DNA of 64,000 bases from Methanobacteriota archaeon (GTDB lineage: Archaea > Thermoplasmatota > Poseidoniia > Poseidoniales > Thalassarchaeaceae), in NCBI GenBank assembly GCA_002716085.1, contig PAYZ01000009.1, forward strand, positions 91,768-155,767, in the 5' to 3' direction. A program made the translations under genes and the position numbers. Positions within the stretch are counted from its first letter, which is position 1; every line of letters begins with the position of its first letter. Shown here in pieces: positions 29,342-39,236 of the stretch. The notes under the pieces were generated by a model. The model saw nothing but the letters and a program-made list of their open reading frames with translations, was not told the DNA's origin and searched no databases.

Positions 29342-30493
29342 CTAGCTAACGAATTCTACGGTTCTGTTTCTGAGGTTACGCATCTGAGTATGGAGTGCCG
29401 CTCCGTGAATCTGCTCGCTCTTTACTCCAGTTAGTACTAGTAGAACTCTGATATCATTACCCATGGAATCATCCGTTGTTACCCCCCAAATCATCCTAGC
29501 ATATGGGTTGATGCTCTCACGGATTATCTTTGCACATTGCTCTGCCTCTCCAAGAGTCAGACCAGGGCCCCCTACTACGTTTACCAAGGCCCCCCTTGCA
29601 TCTGAAATGTCGATATCTAGAAGAGGCGACTCCAGAGCCTCCATCGTGGCCTTTTCTGCCCCCTCTTCGGCCGTTGCCTCTCCTAGTCCAATCATTGCCA
29701 CTCCTCCTCCGTTTTCCATTACTGACCTCAAGTCTTGGAAGTCCAGGTTCACCACACCCTCCTTTGCAATCATCTCTGAGACTCCAGAGATACTTCTCAT
29801 TAGCAATTCGTCTGCTACTCTGAATGCAGCGTCTAGAGGAAGGTCCCGAACCCCTTCAACTTCCAGAAGCCTCTCATTTGGTAGGACTATCACGGTATCG
29901 CAAACCTCCCTGAGTCTCTCGAGGCCCCATTCAGCATTTTGCCTCCTCACTGCTCCTTCGGAAACAAACGGGTAACTTACTACGGCAATGGTCAACGCTT
30001 CTGATGCCTTTGCTAGCCTGGCAACGACATGAGCACTACCAGTGCCCGTGCCGCCGCCGAGGCCAGCGGTGATGAAAGCAAGATCGCATTTCTCCACCTC
30101 AGTTTTTAGAACACGCTCGGACTCATATGCCGCCTGCTCTCCCTTTTCCGGGTCGCCCCCCGCCCCCCTGCCTCGGGCGGACCGACCAATCAGGACCTTG
30201 TTCTCTACGCTCACTCTCAACAGATGTTGAGCATCAGTGTTTACTGCCATCCCCTTGACGTAATCTCCATCGAACAAACCCTCCTGCTCTAATCGGGCGA
30301 CTGTGTTTGATCCACATCCTCCGCAACCGAAAACCCGGATCTTCGGCTGTAGTGATTTTAGAAGACTCTCAAGATCTGGAACTTCCTCAGGTTCCGATAC
30401 CGTTGGAGCCTGTGTTTCCTCCTCTTGGAGTTCTAGAACCCTCTCAATAAGGTGCTTCACAAACTTCAGGCGCGTTGAATAGAGGATAACCAT
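29342..30493 (-). CDS. ftsZ: Cell division protein FtsZ
   Basis: VFGCGGCGSNTVARL, GLGGGTGTGSAHVVARLAK tubulin signature, NLDFQDLRSVM, GVTTDDSM. Confidence 0.96.
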   Translation of the reverse strand: MVILYSTRLKFVKHLIERVLELQEEETQAPTVSEPEEVPDLESLLKSLQPKIRVFGCGGCGSNTVARLEQEGLFDGDYVKGMAVNTDAQHLLRVSVENKVLIGRSARGRGAGGDPEKGEQAAYESERVLKTEVEKCDLAFITAGLGGGTGTGSAHVVARLAKASEALTIAVVSYPFVSEGAVRRQNAEWGLERLREVCDTVIVLPNERLLEVEGVRDLPLDAAFRVADELLMRSISGVSEMIAKEGVVNLDFQDLRSVMENGGGVAMIGLGEATAEEGAEKATMEALESPLLDIDISDARGALVNVVGGPGLTLGEAEQCAKIIRESINPYARMIWGVTTDDSMGNDIRVLLVLTGVKSEQIHGAALHTQMRNLRNRTVEFVS

Positions 30494-30547
30494 TGCCCCA
30501 CTCTTCCTATGTGAAACAGGGGTTTCACTAGACCACTGGGATGGCCA

Positions 30548-31228
30548 CTAATTCAACAATCCGTTTCTAGTCTTGGTAAATCTAACGAGAAACGTATAGA
30601 CTCCCCCCCATGCAGAAATTGCCAGAGCGAAGGTCATTCCATTGAGCTCACTGTTTCCAAGAATTATCCACTCTACCGCGTCATTTATCTCTGACACGAC
30701 AAAACCAGAAACACCAGCATGAGCCTGCCATGCCGCAGCAACCAAAGCAACCAGAGTTAGCACCATTCTGTCTGCCCTGGAAAATCCCCCGTAGATCCTA
30801 TCCAGGCCAACCGATTGTGCTTGGGTACCCATGTATGATCCGAAAAGAGTCAGCAGGCCAGCAAGGTATCCAGAACTAGGGTTGTCAACGAAAGACCCAT
30901 TCATCCCTATAGCTACTAATAGGCCTACATCGACTATTCTATCTATAGTATGGTCTAGGAAATCCCCATACGGCCCATCAGTTCCCTGATGGCGAGCAAG
31001 GGCTCCGTCTAGACCATCCAAGACGCCAGCTACTAGGATGATAACAATCCCGATTACAATTGCTAGAGATCCCTTGCTGTCCAAATCAGCTTCCATTAGA
31101 AGATAGAAAGCCACAAGAGACAGGATTAGACTGGACCAAGTTAGGAAGCTAGGATCAACACCCTCCATCCTCATAATTAGGGGGTTTATTGCCTTGGTCC
31201 ACCTATCTCGAAATTTTTCGAACATCAT
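30548..31228 (-). CDS. CDP-alcohol phosphatidyltransferase family (archaetidylinositol phosphate synthase-like)
   Basis: DGLDGALARHQGTDGPYGDFLDHTIDR matches D-G-x2-AR-x8-G-x3-D-x3-D. Confidence 0.9.
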   Translation of the reverse strand: MMFEKFRDRWTKAINPLIMRMEGVDPSFLTWSSLILSLVAFYLLMEADLDSKGSLAIVIGIVIILVAGVLDGLDGALARHQGTDGPYGDFLDHTIDRIVDVGLLVAIGMNGSFVDNPSSGYLAGLLTLFGSYMGTQAQSVGLDRIYGGFSRADRMVLTLVALVAAAWQAHAGVSGFVVSEINDAVEWIILGNSELNGMTFALAISAWGGVYTFLVRFTKTRNGLLN

Positions 31229-31767
31229 ACCGCCCCCATCTCAACCCAGTCAATAGGATTGGCTGGCCTTTCGGGCTTGAATCCATCTACTATCCATTCC
31301 AAAATAGATTCAAAAATAGCCTCAGGTGAATCTGACGAGGAGTCGAACTCGAGAATTGGGATCTCTTCTTCAATATCATTCCAAGGACCACCTAGTATCT
31401 CCCAATCCACGTTCTGCAAGACCTTTCTTTCCCCATAATCCCTCTGTTCCAACCTCTTCTGCAGATCAACAGGATTGCATCTCAGGATTATTACGCAATC
31501 TACTGGAAGAAGATGGGAGAGGTGCCCATCAACAAACAAAGAACCATCTGGACTCTCACCCCATTCATCTAGAGCCCTAGAATAAAGCTGTGGGATATCT
31601 ATTGGTCTGGCCCCATCATCGGGATCAGCATCCCCTATACAATCGAATCTCTCTGCTAGAATCTCTATCGAAGCAACCCTATTCCCAGCCTCTCTAAGTA
31701 ATGAGGAAACCGTGGTCTTTCCAGTGCCAGGAGTACCAGTCAATGCCACTCTTACTGGCCCTCGCAT
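31225..31767 (-). CDS. Adenylate kinase family protein (Fap7/hCINAP-like)
   Basis: VALTGTPGTGKTTVSSLL P-loop, LFVDGHLSHLLPVDCVIILRCNPVDLQKRLEQRDYGERKVLQNVDWE. Confidence 0.88.
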   Translation of the reverse strand: MRGPVRVALTGTPGTGKTTVSSLLREAGNRVASIEILAERFDCIGDADPDDGARPIDIPQLYSRALDEWGESPDGSLFVDGHLSHLLPVDCVIILRCNPVDLQKRLEQRDYGERKVLQNVDWEILGGPWNDIEEEIPILEFDSSSDSPEAIFESILEWIVDGFKPERPANPIDWVEMGAV

Positions 31768-31850
31768 GGTTTATCCCGTGAAGACAGTCAACAAGAACGC
31801 TCCTCTCAAGCCGCAACATTGACCTAGATTCTATTACGCGACTAATCGTA

Positions 31851-32975
31851 ATGACCGAGACCGTAAGTTGGATACAGGCATTCAACCCTAGAGAGACCAA
31901 ACTCAATCTGCTATTGATTGCAGTCCCAATCACTGTATATTTCAACTACATTGAGCACGACTCTTCCCTTGCTTTCTTTTCTTCGTTAGTAGCAATAATG
32001 CCTCTAGCATTCCTTATGGGAAGGGCTACTGAGGAGATAGCTCTTAGGACTTCAGAGTCCCTCGGAGGTCTCCTGAATGCAACATTTGGCAATGCTGCCG
32101 AGATGATCATTGCGCTTCTTCTCATCTACAGTGCCTATCAGGAAGCAGACCCAGATGTGCAGATGTTCTACGTTCACTTAGTTCAAGCCAGCCTAATTGG
32201 GAGCATTCTCGGAAACCTGCTATTAGTAATGGGGTTGGCATTCGTATGGGGCGGGTTACACTTCGACGAGCAGAAGTTCTCAGAAACTCAAGTCAGCTCA
32301 AACGGCTCCCTTCTCCTCCTTTCAATGATCGTTCTAATTATTCCAACAGTTTTCCATTCAACCGTAGGAGGCGAAGCCGGGGAAGAGCCATTAAAGCACC
32401 TCAGCCATATTGCCGCCATCATTCTACTACTGATTTACGGCATGTTCCTATTCTTCCAGTTCAGAAGTCATGTACACTTGTTTGCCACCGATGGATCCCA
32501 TCATGAGGAGCCTGAAATGACCCAACGTGATGCTGTCACACTTCTTGTGGTTTCTACAATCCTAGTTTCTTGGATGGCGGAAATACTAGTGCACTCGGTA
32601 GAGTATGCAGCCGACGATATGGGATTGCCACACCTATTCATCGGTGTGATACTTCTCCCGCTCTTCGGAAATGCAGCTGAACACTTCACTGCTGTTTCCG
32701 TTGCAGCTAAGGACAAGATGGATCTTTCTTTCGCCATTTCTATGGGTTCTTCGACTCAAATAGCGGTTTTCGTAGCCCCCATGATGGTGATTTTTGCTTG
32801 GGCCCTAGGAGTGCCCCTTACCTTTGAGTTTGGGATGATAGAAACCGTGTCTGCGTTCCTAGCAGTGTTGATTGTGAACTCGATTGCCTCCGATGGAAAG
32901 TCAAATTGGCTAGAGGGATCCATGCTTCTGGCATCGTACGCTGTCCTAGGAGCCGCGTTCCTATTCCATCCTTAG
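31851..32975 (+). CDS. cax: Ca2+/H+ antiporter (CaCA/CAX family)
   Basis: Two alpha-repeat motifs: NATFGNAAEMIIALLLI and LPLFGNAAEHFTAVSVA; about 11 TM. Confidence 0.93.
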   Translation: MTETVSWIQAFNPRETKLNLLLIAVPITVYFNYIEHDSSLAFFSSLVAIMPLAFLMGRATEEIALRTSESLGGLLNATFGNAAEMIIALLLIYSAYQEADPDVQMFYVHLVQASLIGSILGNLLLVMGLAFVWGGLHFDEQKFSETQVSSNGSLLLLSMIVLIIPTVFHSTVGGEAGEEPLKHLSHIAAIILLLIYGMFLFFQFRSHVHLFATDGSHHEEPEMTQRDAVTLLVVSTILVSWMAEILVHSVEYAADDMGLPHLFIGVILLPLFGNAAEHFTAVSVAAKDKMDLSFAISMGSSTQIAVFVAPMMVIFAWALGVPLTFEFGMIETVSAFLAVLIVNSIASDGKSNWLEGSMLLASYAVLGAAFLFHP

Positions 32976-34243
32976 ACGCCAATCTCCCGATAATAGTCCT
33001 CTACTGAAATCTCGAGCTGTTCGCCTGCTTTCTTCTCATCAATTGTTAGAGTAACACCATCTTTTCGTAAGGCCTCACCGTCTACGAACACGTCAAGCAC
33101 TTTTGCTCCTGAATAGATTAGATTCGAAAGCAAGCGCCTTCCATCTCTTCCTCGGGGTCTCATCCTGATATCATCTAGGTCCCAGGTTACCCAGTCTCTA
33201 GATCCCTTTGTGGCAAGCTTCCAAACCTCTTCTGGACCAAGAATCCTGGCATCCCAGTGATCGTGCCTCTGGACTAGACTTGCAGCCTTAGCCTCCGATC
33301 TCATGTCCAGGGAGTTGTTGCTAGCAGCGCCATCTGTGCCAAGCCTGACATCGACACCTGCTTCCTTCATCGCTGGATATGACATGGTGCCTCCGCAAGC
33401 CAGCTTCTGGTTGGAGGTAGGGCAGTGAACAGCATGGGCCCCGTGCATTGCAAGAATCCTCATCTCCTTCTTTGTAACCCAGCCACAATGGGCACATACC
33501 GTCCCTCCTTCGTCCGCGCTCACGAAATAGTCCATAGAATCAAGATATTCTATTGGGTACATTCCATGCTTAGAGAAACAGTCCGCAACTTCTTTCCGAG
33601 TCTCTGAGGTGTGGATGTGCAACATCGATCCTGTCTTCTTTGCAAGCTCTGAACCCTTTAGCAAAGTCTCCTGATCACAAACATACACCGAGTGGGTACC
33701 TACTCCGTATTCGATCCGACCAGGTCTGGGAGAGGGACCAGCGATCAGACTCTCCATTTGCCTCAGGGCTTCTCCTGAGCCGTGTTCGGAGTTTGGAGTC
33801 AGACCATCCGAGATAGGTCCGCAAAGTGTAGCCCTTACTCCAGTTTCCGCTAGTGTCTCTCCGATCGTCTGAGTGAAATAATACATGTCACAAGAATAGG
33901 TACTACCAGAAGCAATCATCTCTGCTGCAGCCGCCCTAGTGCCTATTTCTACTAGCTCAGCTGTGAGATTCTTCTCGACTGGGAATATAGCCTCTTCAAG
34001 CCACTCCATCAGGGGCAAACCTTCTCCCATTCCACGATTGAGGACCATCCCGAGGTGAGTATGCCAGTTCTGTAGAGAGCGAGTCACTAGGCGGGAAGAG
34101 CCATCGATAGTCTCTATGACGTCCTCATCTCCCTTACTTTCTGAGACTGATCCATCTCCATGGAGGAGATAGTCGCCTCTGCTAACTAAACCATCGTCTC
34201 CAGCTAACCACGTTTTGGTGATTCTCCTAGTTTCGGAGTCCAT
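32972..34243 (-). CDS. Amidohydrolase, ATZ/TRZ (S-adenosylhomocysteine/5'-deoxyadenosine deaminase-like) family
   Basis: LQNWHTHLGMVLNRGMGEGLPLMEWLEEAIFP, LHIHTSETRKEVADC, AHCGWVTKKEM, LGTDGAASNNSLDM. Confidence 0.9.
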   Translation of the reverse strand: MDSETRRITKTWLAGDDGLVSRGDYLLHGDGSVSESKGDEDVIETIDGSSRLVTRSLQNWHTHLGMVLNRGMGEGLPLMEWLEEAIFPVEKNLTAELVEIGTRAAAAEMIASGSTYSCDMYYFTQTIGETLAETGVRATLCGPISDGLTPNSEHGSGEALRQMESLIAGPSPRPGRIEYGVGTHSVYVCDQETLLKGSELAKKTGSMLHIHTSETRKEVADCFSKHGMYPIEYLDSMDYFVSADEGGTVCAHCGWVTKKEMRILAMHGAHAVHCPTSNQKLACGGTMSYPAMKEAGVDVRLGTDGAASNNSLDMRSEAKAASLVQRHDHWDARILGPEEVWKLATKGSRDWVTWDLDDIRMRPRGRDGRRLLSNLIYSGAKVLDVFVDGEALRKDGVTLTIDEKKAGEQLEISVEDYYREIGV

Positions 34244-34263
34244 CTTAGCACTCCTGAAAATTC

Positions 34264-34863
34264 CTATTTGCATACAGCATTTAGTACGCTAATCGTCTCT
34301 CCTTCCGAATTCTTCATCCATGCATGCACTGAATCGCCTGGACTCATAGGGCTCACTCCCTTGGGGGTTCCTGTCCATACTAAATCTCCCTGCTCTAGAT
34401 CGTACCAGTTTTTTAGATGCTCAAGCAATGAGTTTACAGAATGCACCATCAATTCGGTTGATGCCAATTGCTTTGTCTCACCATTCAAAGACAACCCTAT
34501 CTCAACGGGCCTCTCATCCCAATCGGCCCATGTTCCAAGAACCCCGGATCCTCTGAACCCCTTTCCTTCTAGCCAAGGCCATCCTTTCTTCTTCGCCATT
34601 GTCTGACGAGTCCTATTCGTGGTATCAATTCCGACACACATCTGAATTGGTCCAAGATCACTTCCTATTCTGAAAACCATCTCGACTTCATGATCTATGT
34701 GTTCTTCCGGCTCAAGGAGTGTTACCACATTTGTCCCATCACCGGTTGCTTCTACCATTGCGGATGGTGGCATCAGAAAGAATCGAGGATAGTCTGTCAC
34801 GTCCCCAAGGATCTCCTTGGCATGTCCAGAATAGTTTCTGAATACAGCCCAGCCAACTCCCAT
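34264..34863 (-). CDS. Fumarylacetoacetate hydrolase family protein
   Basis: HIDHEVEMVFRIG, DLVWTGTPKGVSPMSPGDSV. Confidence 0.88.
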   Translation of the reverse strand: MGVGWAVFRNYSGHAKEILGDVTDYPRFFLMPPSAMVEATGDGTNVVTLLEPEEHIDHEVEMVFRIGSDLGPIQMCVGIDTTNRTRQTMAKKKGWPWLEGKGFRGSGVLGTWADWDERPVEIGLSLNGETKQLASTELMVHSVNSLLEHLKNWYDLEQGDLVWTGTPKGVSPMSPGDSVHAWMKNSEGETISVLNAVCK

Positions 34864-34922
34864 GATGCCCCTAGAAAGACACTAATGATTAGCGCATCGG
34901 TTCTAAATTCTCACTCATCAGG

Positions 34923-35906
34923 TTGAAGGACGATGCCCTCCAGAGAACTAACGTGTCAGAAGACCCGTACCGAACACTGGATGTCTCGAAGGATGCTACT
35001 GATGCAGAGATTAAGAGGTCGTATAGGAAGCTAGCTAGGCAATACCATCCTGATAGAAATCCAGGAGATGCAGCTGCCGAGGAGAGGTTCAAGTCCATTC
35101 AGTCAGCATATGAAGAAATAGGAACTGCTGAAGCTAGAAGCAATCACGATCAACAAAAAAGGATGGAAGAGATGTTCAGTAGAGGGGGGGTAAGCTCCCC
35201 ATTCGGGGGCTCAGATCTGGGAGACATATTCTCACAGTTTTTTGGAGGCAGGGGGGGAAAAACTTCGGGATTCGATTTCAATTTTGAAGGAAATCACCAG
35301 GGCCGTAAAAAAAGCCACGAAACTCCAAGGGGTGCGAATATCGAGGCAGGCATCGATATTTCTATGAATCAGGCAATTCGAGGAGCAGATGTAAAGTTCA
35401 GTCATCGAAGGATGCGCATATGTTCAAAGTGTAAAGGAACTAGCTTTGGCTCATCCAGCCAGTGCTCTTCCTGCAACGGCTATGGAGTTCAAACCAAGGG
35501 AAGTACAATAACAGTTCGTGTTCCCAAAGGGGCGGAGCACGGCCATCTTCTACGTCTGAAGGGAATGGGCCACGAGCACCCAGAGGGAGAATCTGGAGAT
35601 TTGCTTATCACCGTTCGTCTGGATGCCGAAGATGGACGTAGATGGGAGGAAGGGAGACTTGTCCAAGAGGTAAGGATTCCATACTCAACTTTAGTTATGG
35701 GCGGAAAGGTCAGAATAACTACTCCCGACAGAAAAAAGGTGCAAATTGAAATTCCAGAGGGAGCCAGAATTGGAGATAGGAGGAGACTGCAGGGACACGG
35801 TCACTCAGGAGGACCACTAGATGTCGAATTCGTGCTCTCCGAGCCAGAAAAGCTAACAAAATCTCAGAGAGAGGCGCTTGAGATTCTAAGAGAATCAGGG
35901 CTGTGA
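34923..35906 (+). CDS. DnaJ/CbpA-like J-domain protein with single zinc-binding module
   Basis: DPYRTLDVSKDATDAEIKRSYRKLARQYHPDRNPGD, CSKCKGT...CSSCNGYG, DnaJ C-terminal domain; TTG start. Confidence 0.88.
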   Translation: MKDDALQRTNVSEDPYRTLDVSKDATDAEIKRSYRKLARQYHPDRNPGDAAAEERFKSIQSAYEEIGTAEARSNHDQQKRMEEMFSRGGVSSPFGGSDLGDIFSQFFGGRGGKTSGFDFNFEGNHQGRKKSHETPRGANIEAGIDISMNQAIRGADVKFSHRRMRICSKCKGTSFGSSSQCSSCNGYGVQTKGSTITVRVPKGAEHGHLLRLKGMGHEHPEGESGDLLITVRLDAEDGRRWEEGRLVQEVRIPYSTLVMGGKVRITTPDRKKVQIEIPEGARIGDRRRLQGHGHSGGPLDVEFVLSEPEKLTKSQREALEILRESGL

Positions 35907-35948
35907 CTACACGCAATTAGTGAAATATCCCATTGTTCTCGAATATCT

Positions 35949-38900
35949 GTGAGGAGCTTCGAGGGTCTTGCTGATTATATAATTCCCAGACGAAGGAAAG
36001 TACATTTTCTTGTAGTAGTGGTCTCTATCCTAATGGTTCCGGGAATCATTGCTTCTTTCGAACCAATTGATATTGAGTCTTACGATATGGAGTCCCCTGA
36101 GCTCGATGCAAACCAGGTTCTGAGGGAGGAATTTACTGCTGCAGGTAATATTTGGGGATTCGGAATTTTCGTCAGAGATCCAAGCTATTTCGGAGAGTCA
36201 GATTCGGATGTGGGGATGATTGCAGAATATCGAGGTGGTGGCCAAGGTATTGTCGAGCCCATAGGGGGGATACTGAACTTATCAGTACTAAGGGAGATCG
36301 ATGAGGACGCTCGAGAGCTAAAGAATAATGAGATTTCAGAATTCTACTTACCAATGGCTTCTGAGATTTCAGGAGATCCAGTGAACGGGATATTGGATCT
36401 GGCCACAGAGTTCCGTGCATTCATGTCAGGGCAGTCGTCTCTCACTTCTCCCAGAATAAATCCTTTCAAATTGCAAGCTACACTGGACATCAATGCCTCT
36501 ACCGACCCTGCTCCTACGAACTGGTCGAATTGCGGGCACTTGGAATGCCTTTCTTTTGACGATCCAAATGTCACCCAAGAGCACATCGATTTGGCTGCAC
36601 ACAGAATGGCAAACAACAGCAATGGTGCCTTTCTCAGATTTCTTTCCAACGATAGGGCTTTTCTTCCGGACGAACTCAGCTCAGTAATCGGACCAGTAGA
36701 TCACAGTATTTCAGAAAACGGGACATTACTTTCCGAGAACTGGGTGCCTGGAAGATGGTCAGCATCGGCTGCTTGGTTGATTGTCAATTTCGATAGGAAC
36801 GAGATGCAGAAGAATGGGTGGACATTCTCATGGAAAAACGCTAGTTCAGAATTTGGGTATGAGAGAAAAGGATTTAATTTAGAGACAAAGCCAATTAGAT
36901 ACTCAGTTGTGGATTGCAGGAATAGGGAGGAAAACGATCAGCCACTATGCTCCGTTGAGTGGCTTTACTTATCTCTAGAAGAAGATCTCAGGAAGAGCGA
37001 TGAGAACATCGTTTCTCTGATGTTCGCAGAATCAATAAATGTAGAGATAAACCGCGAGCTTCTCTCAAGTGCCTACTTGATTCTGCTTATGGGGGCAGCA
37101 ATCCTAATTCTACTATGGGCCAGTCTCAGGAGAGCGTCTGATGTGGCGATAGTTGCTACTAGTTTGGGAGTATCTCTGATATGGATGTACGGGCTAATCG
37201 GCTGGGCCATAATCATAGGAAAGTGGGCAGATAACGAGATAATTTTCAGATCACAATTCTCCAATCTGCTGCCTATACTGATTCTCGCCTTAGAAATTGA
37301 CGATAGTCTGCATAGTCTACACAGATACAAGGAAGAGAGAAGATTGGGAAAAACATCCGAAGAAGCAGTACATAAGGCGATTAGTAAGATTGGATTGGCA
37401 ATCCTGCTAACTTCAGTCACAACCATTGTCGCCTTCATGGCAAACATGACTTCGAGTATTGCCGCATTACGCTCATTTGGAATCGAAGCAGGATTGGGCG
37501 TATTATGCGCATTCTTCCTTACAGGACTTTGGGTTCCTCTTGCTAGACTGGATATCGACATCTGGCTGGAATCTAAAGGGAGGCTAGAGGAAGAGAGATC
37601 AGACATTATTCACATGATTCCTAGCTCTTGGCTGTCAAATCTTGCAACTTTGTCTGCTAGGTACTCTCCAATAGTTGTAGCAGTCTCGATTCTTATCACA
37701 ATATTTGCTACTCCAATAATGCTTTCTCTCGAGGGTGATTTTCAAGTAGAAGATTTCATCGAAGAGGACTCCGATTTAGCAGTAGGTGTTGGACTAATCA
37801 ATGAAAGATTCAGTGATGAGGGCGAGCCAGCTTTCCTCTTGATAGAGGGAAACATCTCGAACCCATTAATTATTGATGCAATCGATGAGCTTAGGAACAA
37901 TATGAACTCCCATGGTCCGGACGAACCAGATCAGATTTCAAAGATGCCCAATGGGCAAGTTGAGCTTATTGGAATAGATCTGATGCTATGGTACACCAGG
38001 GCAGCCATGGCTTGGAATCAAACGCCATTCGAACAAGCAGGATGGGACTTCGACTCTAACGAAGGAGGCATAGGTTGTGATGCCATTCAGATACCAAATA
38101 GGGAAATGGAATTCATCTATGTTCCTTCCATTGATGACAGCACATGCCTCAATTTCCTTTACGGATTCATGGTGACTCGCGGAGTTCCTGCTAGTGGAGG
38201 TTATCCTTCATTATCAACAAGCATAGTAGGCGAGTTTATTCAAGTCGAGGGAGAATTGGATTTCGAGAAGCCTTGGCTAACTAGCTCAGGAGACACGCCA
38301 AGATTCCCCAGAACATCCCTTAGATTCGGCCTCTCCAGTCCCGAGCAGTTCGCTCTCGTCGAGCCAGCATTGGAACAATTAGTAGTGGACATGGCACCAC
38401 TTCAGAATCTCTCAACAAATCCGATACACGAGAGAGGCAGTATTAATTCTGCTTTTGAGAACGAAGAATACCCCGTCTCCTGGGCAATTCCCACAGGGGA
38501 GCCAATTGTCAGATTCGTAGCTGCCGACTCCATGCAAGATGATTTGCAAGATACACTCCTTCTAGGAGTGATATTCTGTATCCTAGCACTCTGGTGGGGG
38601 TTCCGTGAGGAGAATTCCCCAATTGAAAGATTCAATGCCGAGAAAAAGAACCCAATTAGACTCGCTTCTAAGATTTCACTCAACACAATCATGCTGTCTT
38701 CTATTTCTCTATTTCTAGTCGGCCAGGATTATTTGCTAATCCTAGCTTCTCTATCTGTAATCCTATCCATTTTATGGGGCACAAGACCGTTTATCCTCGC
38801 AACAATTACTACTGCCCCTATTTTCTTGATGATCGTGTGGCTTTACGCAATAGTGGGAATGGCAGGTTATGGGCTTAACATGGTTACAGTCTCTATAGCG

Positions 38901-39236
38901 GCAATCTCGTTAGGAGTTGGGATTGACTACGTGATTCACGTTATTCAGCGATTTAGAGAGGAAAAGGAAGCAGGGTCTTCAACCATTTCTTCTATTGGCG
39001 CTGTAGGGGGGGCTTCCGGAATTGCACTCTTCGGTTCGGCGGTATCTGACATGACAGGATTTCTAATCATAAATCAGTCTGAAATGGGCTTCTTTTCGAC
39101 TTTCGGCCTGTTCTGTGCGGTAATGATTCTTCTCTCACTGATAGCCAGCCTCATTTTAGCGCCTGCAGCTCTGGCGCTCTCACACCCGGATAATGGGATT
39201 CTAGGATTTAGTAGAGATCAAGCAGCTCAATACTAG
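35949..39236 (+). CDS. RND superfamily (MMPL-like) transporter
   Basis: 1095 aa, duplicated TM architecture, LALEIDDSLHSLHRYKEERR and GVGIDYVIHVIQRFREEKE signatures; GTG start. Confidence 0.87.
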   Translation: MRSFEGLADYIIPRRRKVHFLVVVVSILMVPGIIASFEPIDIESYDMESPELDANQVLREEFTAAGNIWGFGIFVRDPSYFGESDSDVGMIAEYRGGGQGIVEPIGGILNLSVLREIDEDARELKNNEISEFYLPMASEISGDPVNGILDLATEFRAFMSGQSSLTSPRINPFKLQATLDINASTDPAPTNWSNCGHLECLSFDDPNVTQEHIDLAAHRMANNSNGAFLRFLSNDRAFLPDELSSVIGPVDHSISENGTLLSENWVPGRWSASAAWLIVNFDRNEMQKNGWTFSWKNASSEFGYERKGFNLETKPIRYSVVDCRNREENDQPLCSVEWLYLSLEEDLRKSDENIVSLMFAESINVEINRELLSSAYLILLMGAAILILLWASLRRASDVAIVATSLGVSLIWMYGLIGWAIIIGKWADNEIIFRSQFSNLLPILILALEIDDSLHSLHRYKEERRLGKTSEEAVHKAISKIGLAILLTSVTTIVAFMANMTSSIAALRSFGIEAGLGVLCAFFLTGLWVPLARLDIDIWLESKGRLEEERSDIIHMIPSSWLSNLATLSARYSPIVVAVSILITIFATPIMLSLEGDFQVEDFIEEDSDLAVGVGLINERFSDEGEPAFLLIEGNISNPLIIDAIDELRNNMNSHGPDEPDQISKMPNGQVELIGIDLMLWYTRAAMAWNQTPFEQAGWDFDSNEGGIGCDAIQIPNREMEFIYVPSIDDSTCLNFLYGFMVTRGVPASGGYPSLSTSIVGEFIQVEGELDFEKPWLTSSGDTPRFPRTSLRFGLSSPEQFALVEPALEQLVVDMAPLQNLSTNPIHERGSINSAFENEEYPVSWAIPTGEPIVRFVAADSMQDDLQDTLLLGVIFCILALWWGFREENSPIERFNAEKKNPIRLASKISLNTIMLSSISLFLVGQDYLLILASLSVILSILWGTRPFILATITTAPIFLMIVWLYAIVGMAGYGLNMVTVSIAAISLGVGIDYVIHVIQRFREEKEAGSSTISSIGAVGGASGIALFGSAVSDMTGFLIINQSEMGFFSTFGLFCAVMILLSLIASLILAPAALALSHPDNGILGFSRDQAAQY

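Noticed and set aside
29463-29975. 170-aa ORF antisense to ftsZ
   Set aside because: Shadow ORF over FtsZ core.
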